Source: Streptomyces sp. HUAS CB01
GTDB lineage: Bacteria > Actinomycetota > Actinomycetes > Streptomycetales > Streptomycetaceae
Assembly: GCF_030406905.1 (NCBI RefSeq)
Contig: NZ_CP129137.1
Coordinates: 3,926,001 to 3,990,000, forward strand
Direction: 5' to 3'
DNA length: 64,000 nucleotides
Notes under the pieces: generated by a model
Databases searched by the model: none
The model's input: the letters and a program-made list of their open reading frames with translations, nothing else
What the model was told of the DNA's origin: nothing
Translations under genes and position numbers: made by a program
Shown: piece after piece, positions 47,578 to 55,884 of the stretch
Numbering within the stretch: position 1 is the stretch's first letter
Layout: each line of letters begins with the position of its first letter

Positions 47578-49308
47578 GTGGCGGAACGTAGCACGGCTGC
47601 CGTCGACGTGGCCGACAACAGCGGTGACGAACCGCTGGCCGCCCAGGCGGACAAGGCCGCGACCGACGGGGAGGCGCACGCCGACGAGGCGGCGGAGCAG
47701 GGCGCTCAGGACACGGGCGGCGAACGGAAGACCCGTGAGCAGAGCGCCATCGACACGCCCGAACTGCACAGTGGCCACAAACTCGCCAGACGCTATCGCC
47801 TCGAGGAGTGCGTCACCCGTCTGGACGGATTCAGCAGTTGGCGTGCTGTCGACGAGAAACTGCGCCGCGCCGTCGGCGTGCACATCCTGCCCGCGGAGCA
47901 TCCCCGTGCGCGGTCCGTACTGGCCGCGGCCCGCTCGGCGGCGCTGCTGGGCGACCCCAGATTCGTGCAGGTGCTGGACGCAGTCGAGGAGAACGACCTC
48001 GTCTACGTCGTCCACGAGTGGCTGCCGGACGCCACCGAGCTCACCGCGCTGCTCGCTGCGGGGCCGATGGAAGCGCATGACGCCTACCAGCTGGTGAGCC
48101 AGCTGTCCCAGGCCATGGCAGCGGCACACCGGGAGGGCCTCGCTCATCTCAGGCTCACTCCGGGCGCCGTGCTGCGCAGCTCCACGGGGCAGTACCGGAT
48201 CCGCGGCCTCGCCGTGAACGCCGCGCTGCGGGGCATCAGCGCCGAACGTCCCCAGCGCACGGACACCGAGGCCATCGGCGCCCTGCTGTACGCCGCGCTG
48301 ACCCAGCGCTGGCCCTACGAGAGCGACGCGTACGGCCTCTCGGGGCTCCCCAAGGGCGTCGGGCTGATCGCCCCGGACCAGGTGCGCGCAGGCGTCCACC
48401 GTGGGCTGTCCGAGCTGGCCATGCGTGCCCTGGTCAATGACGGTGCCACCGCATCCCGCCAGGAGCCGCCCTGCACGACTCCGGACGAGTTGGCCAAGGC
48501 CGTCGCGGCGATGCCGCGTATCCGCCCGCCGGAGCCGCTCTTCACCGCGCCCCCCGAGTACCAGCGCACCACGTACCAGCAGGGCACGTACGGACGTAAG
48601 GCGAACCAGGCCGGGCATCCGGCCCCCCAACCCGTCGTGCTCCCGCCCGCCCCTTTGGAGAGCCGCACCGGAAAGGCTCTCAAGTGGGCCGTGGCCGCGT
48701 TGCTGATCGCCGCCCTGGGCCTCGGTAGCTGGCAGGTCGCCGACAAGCTCCTGGACAATCGGAACCCCTCGGGGGGCGACCCCAAGAGCCCGACCCAGAC
48801 CGAGGGCGGCAACGGCAAGGACGACAAGGGGCCCATCTCTCCGGGGAAGCCGCTGAAGATCAGCGCGGCGGCGGAGTTCAAGCCCGGCGGCTCCGGGATC
48901 CAGGAGGATCAGGTACCGCTGGCAGTGGACGGCAAGACGGACACCGCCTGGATCACACCCGAGTACCTGGGCTATCCGAATTTCGGAAACCTGCCTCAGC
49001 GCAAGGACGGCAGCGGCATAGTCGTTGACCTGGGATCCGTGCAAACCGTCACGGGGTTCGACATTGCCATGACCACCGGCGGACAGACGATAGAGGTGCT
49101 CGCTGCGGACGAGAACGCATCGAGTCCTACGTCCCTCGGCGACTTCCCGCAGCGGCTCAGCCAGTCCGAGAAGGTCGGTGAGCAGGTGAAGAAGACGCTG
49201 GAGCGCCCGGTGCACACCCGGTACGTGCTGATCCATCTGACCGAGCTGCCCGCGGCAGGCTCGGACAGTTACAGGGGCGGCATCTCGGAGATCAACGTCC
49301 TGAGCTGA
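47578..49308 (+). CDS. MurJ-associated pseudokinase with extracellular discoidin-like domain
   Basis: This 576-residue protein matches the C-terminal half of mycobacterial MviN as a separate gene. A cytoplasmic kinase-like domain (about 65-310) starts at RYRLEECVTRLDG. It lacks the usual catalytic residues: HLRLTPGAVL replaces the HRD loop and RGLAVN replaces DFG. After a Pro-rich linker and one membrane helix (about 367-392), a domain of about 140 residues resembles the F5/8 discoidin fold. It probably binds wall or glycan outside and a phospho-protein inside. GTG 47578 follows GGGGAGGCAGGG. Confidence 0.9.
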   Translation: MAERSTAAVDVADNSGDEPLAAQADKAATDGEAHADEAAEQGAQDTGGERKTREQSAIDTPELHSGHKLARRYRLEECVTRLDGFSSWRAVDEKLRRAVGVHILPAEHPRARSVLAAARSAALLGDPRFVQVLDAVEENDLVYVVHEWLPDATELTALLAAGPMEAHDAYQLVSQLSQAMAAAHREGLAHLRLTPGAVLRSSTGQYRIRGLAVNAALRGISAERPQRTDTEAIGALLYAALTQRWPYESDAYGLSGLPKGVGLIAPDQVRAGVHRGLSELAMRALVNDGATASRQEPPCTTPDELAKAVAAMPRIRPPEPLFTAPPEYQRTTYQQGTYGRKANQAGHPAPQPVVLPPAPLESRTGKALKWAVAALLIAALGLGSWQVADKLLDNRNPSGGDPKSPTQTEGGNGKDDKGPISPGKPLKISAAAEFKPGGSGIQEDQVPLAVDGKTDTAWITPEYLGYPNFGNLPQRKDGSGIVVDLGSVQTVTGFDIAMTTGGQTIEVLAADENASSPTSLGDFPQRLSQSEKVGEQVKKTLERPVHTRYVLIHLTELPAAGSDSYRGGISEINVLS

Positions 49309-49372
49309 CGCCTGCAGGGGGCCAGCGCACGTCGCCGGTCGTGTCCGCGGTGGCTGGAGAGGGAAGGCGGCG

Positions 49373-50077
49373 ATGGAGGACCACACGCTCGGCAACGTCA
49401 GTGACCGGGATTTGCTGGCTCGGCACGTTGCTGGTGATCCGGACGCCTTCGGCGAGCTCGTACGGCGCCACCGCGATCGCCTCTGGGCGGTGGCTCTGCG
49501 CACGCTGGGGGACCGGGAGGAAGCCGCGGACGCCGTGCAGGACGCCTTCGTCTCCGCCTTCCGGGCCGCGCACACGTTCCGGGGACAGTCCGCTGTGACG
49601 ACCTGGCTCCACCGCATCACCGTCAACGCGTGTCTCGACCGGGCCCGCAAGGCTGCGTCCCGCAAGACATCGCCGGTGGACGACACCGAACGGCTGGAGC
49701 AGCTTCTCGAGCCGCATGAGTCGGCCGAGGTCCCCGCGGAGCGCCAGGACCTGCACCGCGAGCTCCTGGCCGCCCTCGCCACACTACCCGTCGACCAGAG
49801 GGCCGCGCTGGTGCTGGTCGATATGCAGGGCTACCCGGTCGCGGAGGCGGCCCGGGTGCTCGACGTCCCGACGGGCACCGTGAAGAGCAGGTGCTCACGC
49901 GGCCGTGCCCGCCTGGTTCCTCTGCTGACACATCTACGCGGTGATGCGAGGGATAACGGTGACTCCGGAGGGGGAAGGAACCGGACGCCTGGGACATCCG
50001 TCCCACCGGCGACCGAAGAAAGGGATGCAGGGCCTCATGGTCCTGCTGCTGTGAAGGGCGGAGGTGGACGCACGTGA
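49373..50077 (+). CDS. sigM: ECF sigma factor (SigM-type, oriC-linked)
   Basis: This 234-residue ECF sigma factor has a sigma-2 region (LVRRHRDRLWAVALRTLGDREEAADAVQDAF) and a sigma-4 region (LATLPVDQRAALVLVDMQGYPVAEAARVLDVPTGTVKSRCSRGRARL). The last about 45 residues are a Gly/Pro-rich tail that ECFs usually lack. The position, between murJ-associated genes and trxB, matches mycobacterial sigM. The next gene, overlapping by four bases, is its likely anti-sigma factor. The name sigM is used by orthology; S. coelicolor also uses that name for an unrelated factor. Confidence 0.9.
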   Translation: MEDHTLGNVSDRDLLARHVAGDPDAFGELVRRHRDRLWAVALRTLGDREEAADAVQDAFVSAFRAAHTFRGQSAVTTWLHRITVNACLDRARKAASRKTSPVDDTERLEQLLEPHESAEVPAERQDLHRELLAALATLPVDQRAALVLVDMQGYPVAEAARVLDVPTGTVKSRCSRGRARLVPLLTHLRGDARDNGDSGGGRNRTPGTSVPPATEERDAGPHGPAAVKGGGGRT

Positions 50078-50991
50078 CCTCCTCGACCGGCACGGCTCAG
50101 CACCCGGATGTGTCCGAGATCGCCGATCTCGCTGAGGGGCTTCTCCCACCGACCCGCCAGGCGGCCGTGAGGAGGCATCTCGAGGGCTGCGAGCTGTGTG
50201 CCGATGTTCGTGCCTCGCTGGAGGAGATCCGCGGCCTGCTCGGTACCCTGCCCGGCCCGCAGCGCATGCCCGCCGACATCGCCGGCCGTATCGACGCGGC
50301 CTTGGCGGCCGAAGCGCTGCTGAACGCCACCGCTCCGGACGGGGAGCCGACCGACGTTTCACGTGAAACAGCGCTGACACCGCAGAAGCCCGAGACCTTG
50401 GTCTCCGATCGGCCCGCAGGGCACGCCCAGGCGGCCACCGGACCAGGCCGGAGGCCCTCGGGTCGCCGACGGAGGCGCGTCGCCGCTCTCACTGCCGCGT
50501 TCAGCGCTGCCGCTGTCGGCCTGAGTGCTTTGCTCCTTCAGTCTCTTGGGGGCACGAGCAGCGACACGTCCGAGAAGAAGGCGGACACCGCGGCGAGCGC
50601 TGCGTCAGGCGGTCGCGACTTCACGGCAGCCACTCTGCAGACGCGGGTGAACTCGCTTCTGTCCTCCGAGGGGACGCCGAAGGATGCGGAGCGCTGGACG
50701 GCGACCAGCCCGCGCGTGGAGAAGGACGCCTCCGTCGGCGCTGAAGCCACGCCCCTGCGCTCGCCGGCCGTGACGGTGCCCCCCTGCGTCCAGAAGGGCA
50801 CGGGCCGCACCGACACCGCGATCGCGGTCGACCAGGGCGTGTTCGAGGGAACGCCTGCCTTTCTGGTCGTCCTGCCGCACCCCGAGGACACCTCCCGGGT
50901 TCAGGCATACGTGGTGGCAGCGACATGCGTGGAAACAGCTCCCGCAGGCAAGGGAGAGCTGCTCGTCACGCATGCCTATCCTCGCCCCTGA
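50074..50991 (+). CDS. Anti-sigma factor with zinc-binding motif and one membrane helix
   Basis: This 305-residue protein begins with a small anti-sigma-like domain (about 1-50) that carries HLEGCELC (HxxxCxxC), consistent with a ZAS-type metal site. A disordered linker, a membrane helix (about 135-160) and an extracytoplasmic domain follow. GTG 50074 overlaps the sigM stop codon (GTGA), so the two are translationally coupled. It likely holds SigM inactive until an envelope or redox signal. A perfect parS site lies in its linker. Confidence 0.85.
   Translation: MTSSTGTAQHPDVSEIADLAEGLLPPTRQAAVRRHLEGCELCADVRASLEEIRGLLGTLPGPQRMPADIAGRIDAALAAEALLNATAPDGEPTDVSRETALTPQKPETLVSDRPAGHAQAATGPGRRPSGRRRRRVAALTAAFSAAAVGLSALLLQSLGGTSSDTSEKKADTAASAASGGRDFTAATLQTRVNSLLSSEGTPKDAERWTATSPRVEKDASVGAEATPLRSPAVTVPPCVQKGTGRTDTAIAVDQGVFEGTPAFLVVLPHPEDTSRVQAYVVAATCVETAPAGKGELLVTHAYPRP
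50356..50369. other. parS site 6 (inside anti-sigma gene)
   Basis: Perfect GTTTCACGTGAAAC, read in the anti-sigma frame as Val-Ser-Arg-Glu-Thr. The encoded protein stretch is in a disordered linker, so the DNA constraint costs little protein function. Confidence 0.95.
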
Positions 50992-51019
50992 AACAGCCTC
51001 CGTGCCGCTCGGTCACCGC

Positions 51020-51046
51020 GGGAATGCACGCCCCGTAGGATCCGTT
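51020..51046 (+). promoter_or_regulatory. SigR-type promoter of trxBA
   Basis: GGGAAT (51020-51025), an 18-bp spacer and GTT (51044-51046) match the SigR consensus GGAAT-N18-GTT exactly. It lies 69 bp upstream of the trxB start. SigR control of trxBA by disulfide stress is well established in S. coelicolor. Confidence 0.92.
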
Positions 51047-51115
51047 GGGTGGGGTGAGAGTCGTTGACCGGCCCCAGTAGGCAGTAGGCAGTCTGCAGAG
51101 ACGAGGAAGAAACCC

Positions 51116-52078
51116 GTGAGCGACGTCCGTAACGTGATCATCATCGGCTCCGGGCCGGCCGGCTACACGGCCGCGCTGTACACCGCGCGTGCGTCGCTGA
51201 ACCCGCTGGTGTTCGAGGGCGCCGTCACTGCCGGTGGCGCGCTGATGAACACCACCGATGTGGAGAACTTCCCCGGCTTCCGCGACGGGATCATGGGCCC
51301 GGACCTGATGGACAACATGCGGGCGCAGGCGGAGCGCTTCGGCGCCGAGCTCGTCCCGGACGATGTCGTCGCCGTCGATCTGACCAGTGAGATCAAGACG
51401 GTCACGGACACCGCCGGTACGGTGCACCGCGCCAAGGCCGTCATCGTCACCACCGGCTCGCAGCACCGCAAGCTCGGTCTGCCGAACGAGGACGCCCTGT
51501 CGGGGCGCGGTGTCTCGTGGTGCGCCACCTGCGACGGGTTCTTCTTCAAGGACCAGGACATCGCCGTCATCGGCGGCGGCGACACTGCCATGGAGGAAGC
51601 GACCTTCCTCTCCCGCTTCGCCAAGTCCGTCACCATCGTCCACCGCCGTGACAGCCTCCGTGCCTCCAAGGCCATGCAGGAGCGCGCCTTCGCGGACCCC
51701 AAGATCAAGTTCGCCTGGGACAGCGAGGTCGCCGAGATCCACGGCGATCAGAAGCTCACGGGCCTGACCCTGCGCAACACGAAGACCTGCGAGACCAGCG
51801 AGCTGCCCGTCACGGGATTGTTCATCGCCGTGGGGCACGACCCGCGCACCGAGCTCTTCAAGGGTCAGCTGGATCTGGACGAAGAGGGCTACCTGAAGGT
51901 GGACGCCCCGTCGACGCGCACGAACCTCACCGGTGTCTTCGGCGCCGGCGACGTGGTGGACCACACCTACCGGCAGGCCATCACCGCTGCAGGCACCGGC
52001 TGCTCCGCAGCCCTGGACGCCGAGCGCTTCCTCGCCGCCCTCGCGGACGAGGAGAAGTCCGCAGCGGCAGCCGTCTGA
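51116..52078 (+). CDS. trxB: Thioredoxin reductase
   Basis: This 320-residue FAD enzyme moves electrons from NADPH to thioredoxin. It has the FAD motif [15 protein letters not shown], the redox-active WCATCDG (Cys-x-x-Cys), the NADPH motif [10 protein letters not shown] and the final [13 protein letters not shown]. The GTG start follows GAGGAAG. It is transcribed from a SigR promoter with trxA, which begins 46 bp downstream. Confidence 0.98.
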   Translation: MSDVRNVIIIGSGPAGYTAALYTARASLNPLVFEGAVTAGGALMNTTDVENFPGFRDGIMGPDLMDNMRAQAERFGAELVPDDVVAVDLTSEIKTVTDTAGTVHRAKAVIVTTGSQHRKLGLPNEDALSGRGVSWCATCDGFFFKDQDIAVIGGGDTAMEEATFLSRFAKSVTIVHRRDSLRASKAMQERAFADPKIKFAWDSEVAEIHGDQKLTGLTLRNTKTCETSELPVTGLFIAVGHDPRTELFKGQLDLDEEGYLKVDAPSTRTNLTGVFGAGDVVDHTYRQAITAAGTGCSAALDAERFLAALADEEKSAAAAV

Positions 52079-52124
52079 CCTCATCTCGACCCACACCCCA
52101 CACCCGCAAGTGAAGGAGTCCACA

Positions 52125-52463
52125 GTGGCCCTCAAGACCGTGACCGATGCGACCTTCGAAGAGGAAGTCCTCAAGAGCGACAAGCCTGTGCTCGTCGACT
52201 TCTGGGCCGAGTGGTGCGGGCCGTGCCGCCAGATCGCCCCTTCCCTGGAGGCCATCGCTGCCGAGCACGGCGAGAAGCTTGAGGTCGTCAAGCTCAACAT
52301 CGATGAGAACCCGGCCACGGCCGCCAAGTACGGCGTCATGTCCATCCCGACGCTGAACGTCTACCAGAACGGCGAGGTGGCCCAGACCATCGTCGGCGCC
52401 AAGCCGAAGGCCATGCTCGTCCGTGAGCTCGACGCCTTCATCGGCGATGAGGCCAAGGCCTGA
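52125..52463 (+). CDS. trxA: Thioredoxin A
   Basis: This 112-residue thioredoxin has the active-site WCGPC (about residues 31-35), [14 protein letters not shown], and the cis-proline segment SIPTLNVY. It reduces protein disulfides using electrons from TrxB. GTG 52125 is preceded by GAAGGAGT. The operon ends at a parS site and a strong terminator. Confidence 0.98.
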   Translation: MALKTVTDATFEEEVLKSDKPVLVDFWAEWCGPCRQIAPSLEAIAAEHGEKLEVVKLNIDENPATAAKYGVMSIPTLNVYQNGEVAQTIVGAKPKAMLVRELDAFIGDEAKA

Positions 52464-52471
52464 CGCTCTTC

Positions 52472-52485
52472 GTTTCACGTGAAAC
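52472..52485. other. parS site 7
   Basis: Perfect GTTTCACGTGAAAC between the trxA stop and the terminator stem, which begins one base after it. Confidence 0.95.
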
Positions 52486-52486
52486 A

Positions 52487-52519
52487 CGAATGGGCCAACC
52501 CCGCGGGTTGGCCCATTCG
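52487..52519. terminator. Bidirectional terminator between trxA and GNAT gene
   Basis: A perfect 15-bp stem (CGAATGGGCCAACCC and complement) encloses a three-base loop. It follows parS site 7 by one base and separates two convergent genes. Confidence 0.9.
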
Positions 52520-52550
52520 GCGTCTCTGTGCGTCTCGCTCGTCGGAACCC

Positions 52551-53168
52551 CTACAGCGGTCGGAGAGCGGGCTCCTTCTGTACCGCGCCCAGTAGCCGGT
52601 CGAGAGCCAGCTCCACATCTTCCTTCCAGGAAAGCGTTGTGCGCAGCTCCAGCCGCAGCCTGGGATGGGTCGGATGCGGGCGGACCGTCTTGAACCCCAC
52701 CGCCAGGAGGTGATCGGCCGGCAGCACGCAGGCCGGCTCGGTCCAGCGGGCGTCCCCGAAAGCCTCGATCGCCTTGAAGCCTCGGCGGAGCAGGTCCTTG
52801 GCCACGGTCTGCACCATCACTCGCCCCAGTCCCTGCCCCTGGTAGCCGGGGGTGATCCAGGCAGTCATCAGCTGCACGGCATCGGGGGAGACCGGGCTCG
52901 TGGGGAAGGCGGTGGAACGAGGAACATACGCGGGCGGCGCGTAGAGCACGAAACCGACGGGAACGTCGTCTACGTAGACGACCCGGCCGCACGATCCCCA
53001 CTCGAGCAGGACGGCGGAGATCCAGGCCTCCTTCTCGAGCTCCGGTCTGCCTGCCTTTACTGCTGCTTCTCCGCTGACTGGATCAAGCTCCCAGAAGACA
53101 CAGGCTCGGCAGCGCTTGGGGAGGTCTGAAAGGTTGTCCAGCGTGAGCGGTACGAGCCGACGGCCCAT
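52551..53168 (-). CDS. GNAT-family N-acetyltransferase (origin cluster)
   Basis: This 205-residue protein belongs to the GNAT superfamily. An N-terminal Cys-containing region (CRACVFWELD) is followed by VVYVDDVPVGFVLYAPP, the acetyl-CoA loop GYQGQGLGRVMVQ, and a C-terminal half with RLRLELRTTLSWKEDVE. It is conserved near parB in Streptomyces, but no acceptor is known. Its 5' end overlaps, in another frame, a possible small gene (53057-53314). Confidence 0.88.
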   Translation of the reverse strand: MGRRLVPLTLDNLSDLPKRCRACVFWELDPVSGEAAVKAGRPELEKEAWISAVLLEWGSCGRVVYVDDVPVGFVLYAPPAYVPRSTAFPTSPVSPDAVQLMTAWITPGYQGQGLGRVMVQTVAKDLLRRGFKAIEAFGDARWTEPACVLPADHLLAVGFKTVRPHPTHPRLRLELRTTLSWKEDVELALDRLLGAVQKEPALRPL

Positions 53169-53314
53169 GAAGGCTGTTCCTCACTTCCTTCGACTGCCGC
53201 GCCCAGAGCAGCGGACAGCGCGCTCCGCTCCCGGAGCAGGCTGCCGATGAATCCGCCGACCGCGCCAATGCCCAGTCCGGCTGTCAGTAGGTGGCCGCGG
53301 CTCACCGATCGCAT
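53057..53314 (-). CDS. Possible small membrane-helix protein overlapping the GNAT gene
   Basis: From ATG 53314 an 85-residue frame has one hydrophobic segment (LLTAGLGIGAVGGFIGSLL, about residues 9-27) and a polar tail. Codon bias is typical until it runs into the GNAT gene, with which it overlaps by 112 bp in another frame. The overlapping end argues that only the first half may be translated, or that the call is wrong. It is 95 bp from the parB terminator. Function is unknown. Confidence 0.4.
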   Translation of the reverse strand: MRSVSRGHLLTAGLGIGAVGGFIGSLLRERSALSAALGAAVEGSEEQPSWAVGSYRSRWTTFQTSPSAAEPVSSGSLIQSAEKQQ

Positions 53315-53409
53315 GGCTCGCCTTCCTCTGAGATAGGTCAAGGTGGATGCGCCATACCAGAACGCATCGTATCCACCCAGCGAGGACACGCCTACTGTGA
53401 GACGGCAAA

Positions 53410-53448
53410 GGGCGGATCGTGTCCTCTGACATCGGACACGATCCGCCC
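53410..53448. terminator. Terminator after parB
   Basis: A perfect 15-bp stem (GGGCGGATCGTGTCC and complement) encloses a nine-base loop, 20 bp downstream of the parB stop codon. Confidence 0.92.
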
Positions 53449-53468
53449 TGAACGACTGGAGCGGGTTC

Positions 53469-54551
53469 TCAGGCCTGCTCGTCCTCGGCCTCCTCGGAGA
53501 GCCCCTTCTCCATGACCCGCCCCTCGCCCGGGGCGAGCGTGCCGAGGATACGGTCGAGATCCTCTATCGAGGCGAACTCAACGACGATCTTGCCCTTCTT
53601 CTGACCGAGGTCGACCTTCACCCGGGTCTCGAAACGGTCCGAGAGGCGAGAGGCAAGATCGGTGAGCGCGGGGGACAGCCGCGCGCCGGCCCGAGGACCC
53701 TTGGACTTCGGGGCGCTCTTCGGGCGCGAGCCCATCAGGGTCACGATCTCTTCCACAGCCCGGACCGAGAGGCCCTCGGCCACGATCCGGTGAGCCAGCC
53801 TGTCCTGCTCCTCCGAGTCCTCCACCGAGAGCAGGGCCCTGGCGTGACCGGCGGACAACACTCCGGCAGCCACGCGGCGCTGCACCGGCGGGGACAGACG
53901 CAGCAGACGCAGGGTGTTGGAGACCTGAGGCCGTGAACGTCCGATGCGATCGGCCAGCTGGTCGTGCGTGCAGTTGAAGTCCTTGAGCAACTGGTCGTAG
54001 GCAGCGGCCTCTTCCAGCGGGTTCAGCTGTGCCCGGTGGAGGTTCTCCAGGAGGGCGTCCAGCAGGAGCTTCTCGTCGTCGGTAGCCCGCACGATGGCCG
54101 GGATACGCTCAAGGCCCGCCTCCCGGCAGGCCCGCCAGCGGCGCTCTCCCATGATGAGCTCGTACCGCTCCGGACCCAACCGCCGCACGACGACCGGCTG
54201 AAGAAGCCCCACCTCCTGGATGGAGGTCACCAGCTCAGCGAGAGCATCCTCATCGAACACCTCACGCGGCTGCCGAGGGTTCGGCGTGATGGCGTCGAGC
54301 GGCAGCTCAGCGAAGTGCGCACCGGCAGGGGCCGCCAGCTCGGACAGGGCCTCTGACTCGGGCTCTGCCACACGCTGCTCAGGCGGCAGGGGGCCGGAGG
54401 AAAGCGCGGTGACCCTTGCCGCGGCCACACCGCGCTCCGTCGTCAGGACCGGGGATCCCGATGCCGCATCCGAAGGCCCCGGCGTTTCCTGTGGAGCTGC
54501 CGGGATCAGTGCACCGAGCCCACGCCCCAGACCTCTACGTCGCTCGCTCAC
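53469..54551 (-). CDS. parB: Chromosome-partitioning protein ParB
   Basis: This 360-residue protein binds parS and spreads as a CTP-dependent clamp. An N-terminal segment of about 80 residues is disordered and carries [13 protein letters not shown], which stimulates ParA. The CTPase/N-domain has [21 protein letters not shown] and [12 protein letters not shown]. The parS-binding helix-turn-helix has [19 protein letters not shown]. The C-terminal dimerisation domain ends with the acidic DEQA. GTG 54551 overlaps the parA stop (GTGA), so the parAB operon is coupled. Confidence 0.98.
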   Translation of the reverse strand: MSERRRGLGRGLGALIPAAPQETPGPSDAASGSPVLTTERGVAAARVTALSSGPLPPEQRVAEPESEALSELAAPAGAHFAELPLDAITPNPRQPREVFDEDALAELVTSIQEVGLLQPVVVRRLGPERYELIMGERRWRACREAGLERIPAIVRATDDEKLLLDALLENLHRAQLNPLEEAAAYDQLLKDFNCTHDQLADRIGRSRPQVSNTLRLLRLSPPVQRRVAAGVLSAGHARALLSVEDSEEQDRLAHRIVAEGLSVRAVEEIVTLMGSRPKSAPKSKGPRAGARLSPALTDLASRLSDRFETRVKVDLGQKKGKIVVEFASIEDLDRILGTLAPGEGRVMEKGLSEEAEDEQA

Positions 54552-55624
54552 TGGATCCCCTCCGACACACTCTGCTGGCTGTTCTGGCTGAGCGCATGCG
54601 CGGGTTGGGCTTCATAGTGAATCCCCACACCGCGCAGCGCGATCTCACGGGCAGCCTCAAGATACGACAGGGAGCCGCTGGAGCCCGGGTCGTAGGTGAG
54701 GACGGTCTGCCCATAGCTGGGCGCCTCGGAGATACGGACCGACCGCGGGATGCTCGTGCGCAGTACCTCGTCACCGAAGTGGCTGCGTACCTCCTCGGCG
54801 ACCTGGGAGGCGAGCCGGGTGCGACCGTCGTACATGGTCAGCAGGATCGTCGAGACATGGAGCGCGGGGTTGAGGTGTCCACGCACCAGGTCGACGTTCC
54901 TGAGGAGCTGCCCCAGCCCTTCCAGTGCGTAGTACTCGCACTGAATCGGGATCAGCACCTCCGCACCCGCCACGAGCGCGTTGACGGTCAGCAGACCGAG
55001 CGACGGCGGACAGTCGATGAGGATGTAGTCCAGCGGCTGTTCATACGCCTGGATCGCTCGCTGCAGCCTGCTCTCCCGTGCCACCAGAGACACCAGCTCG
55101 ATCTCCGCACCGGCGAGATCGATGGTGGCTGGGGCACAGAAGAGTCCTTCGACGTCCGGGACCGGCTGGACCACATCGGAGAGCGGCTTGCTCTCAACGA
55201 GGACGTCATAGATCGAGGGCACTTCGGCGTGGTGGTCGATGCCGAGGGCGGTGGAGGCATTGCCCTGGGGGTCGAGGTCGATCACCAGGACGCGTGCGCC
55301 GTGCAGCGCCAGCGAAGCAGCAAGGTTGACGGTTGTCGTCGTCTTGCCCACTCCGCCCTTCTGGTTGGCGACGACCATGACGCGCGTCTGCTCAGGTCGG
55401 GGAAGACCCTCACCGGCACGGCCCAGAGCCTCCACCGCCAGTTGGGCAGCACGACCAATGGGGGTGTCGTCCATCGGCGGCGGTGTTTCACGTGAAACAT
55501 CCTCCCCCGCCGACTCGGTACGGGGACCAGGGACCGGATCGGTCATCGGTCCCGCGATGTTGGCGTCGGACCGCAAGGATTCACTCTCCTCGACTTCAGG
55601 CTCGCAATGAACAGAGCCTGCCAT
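54548..55624 (-). CDS. parA: Chromosome-partitioning ATPase ParA
   Basis: This Walker-type ATPase (358 aa from the chosen start) has the deviant Walker [14 protein letters not shown] (about residue 97), [27 protein letters not shown] and [13 protein letters not shown]. It positions ParB-parS complexes, most visibly during sporulation septation. The open frame continues upstream to GTG 55798; that extension has weak codon bias. ATG 55624 begins the conserved segment I recall; ATG 55546 is another option. A parS site lies inside the frame. Confidence 0.95.
   Translation of the reverse strand: MAGSVHCEPEVEESESLRSDANIAGPMTDPVPGPRTESAGEDVSRETPPPMDDTPIGRAAQLAVEALGRAGEGLPRPEQTRVMVVANQKGGVGKTTTTVNLAASLALHGARVLVIDLDPQGNASTALGIDHHAEVPSIYDVLVESKPLSDVVQPVPDVEGLFCAPATIDLAGAEIELVSLVARESRLQRAIQAYEQPLDYILIDCPPSLGLLTVNALVAGAEVLIPIQCEYYALEGLGQLLRNVDLVRGHLNPALHVSTILLTMYDGRTRLASQVAEEVRSHFGDEVLRTSIPRSVRISEAPSYGQTVLTYDPGSSGSLSYLEAAREIALRGVGIHYEAQPAHALSQNSQQSVSEGIQ
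55485..55498. other. parS site 8 (inside parA)
   Basis: Perfect GTTTCACGTGAAAC in the parA frame, read as Val-Ser-Arg-Glu-Thr in the disordered N-terminal segment before the Walker domain. It is a nearby ParB loading site within its own operon. Confidence 0.95.
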
Positions 55625-55773
55625 GGTTTCGGGGTCCCGAACCAGCGAGGTCGGCGGTTCTGTGGAGAATTCCACCTCTGTGGACAAGTCCGTAACCCTC
55701 GCGAGCGGCTTGCGGTCGCGCGGCGCGGCGGCCGCACGGCCACGGCTGATGATTCCCTGCAGCAGTGAGCGAC

Positions 55774-55787
55774 GTTTCACGTGAAAC
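55774..55787. other. parS site 9 (upstream of parA)
   Basis: Perfect GTTTCACGTGAAAC about 150 bp upstream of the chosen parA start. If translation began at 55798 it would encode Phe-His-Val-Lys. It is the parS closest to oriC in the window and could overlap the parAB promoter. Confidence 0.95.
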
Positions 55788-55884
55788 ACGATGCACACGT
55801 CACGAGGTCAGATCGTTACGACACTCCGAAATGCGTACGTACCGGGGACGCCGGGCCGCAATCGGACAGCAGTGACAGCACAGC

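Noticed and set aside
46174..49782. 1202-residue frame opposite murJ and the pseudokinase
   Set aside because: Longest open frame in the window, but it is antisense to three well-supported genes and lacks any recognisable domain.
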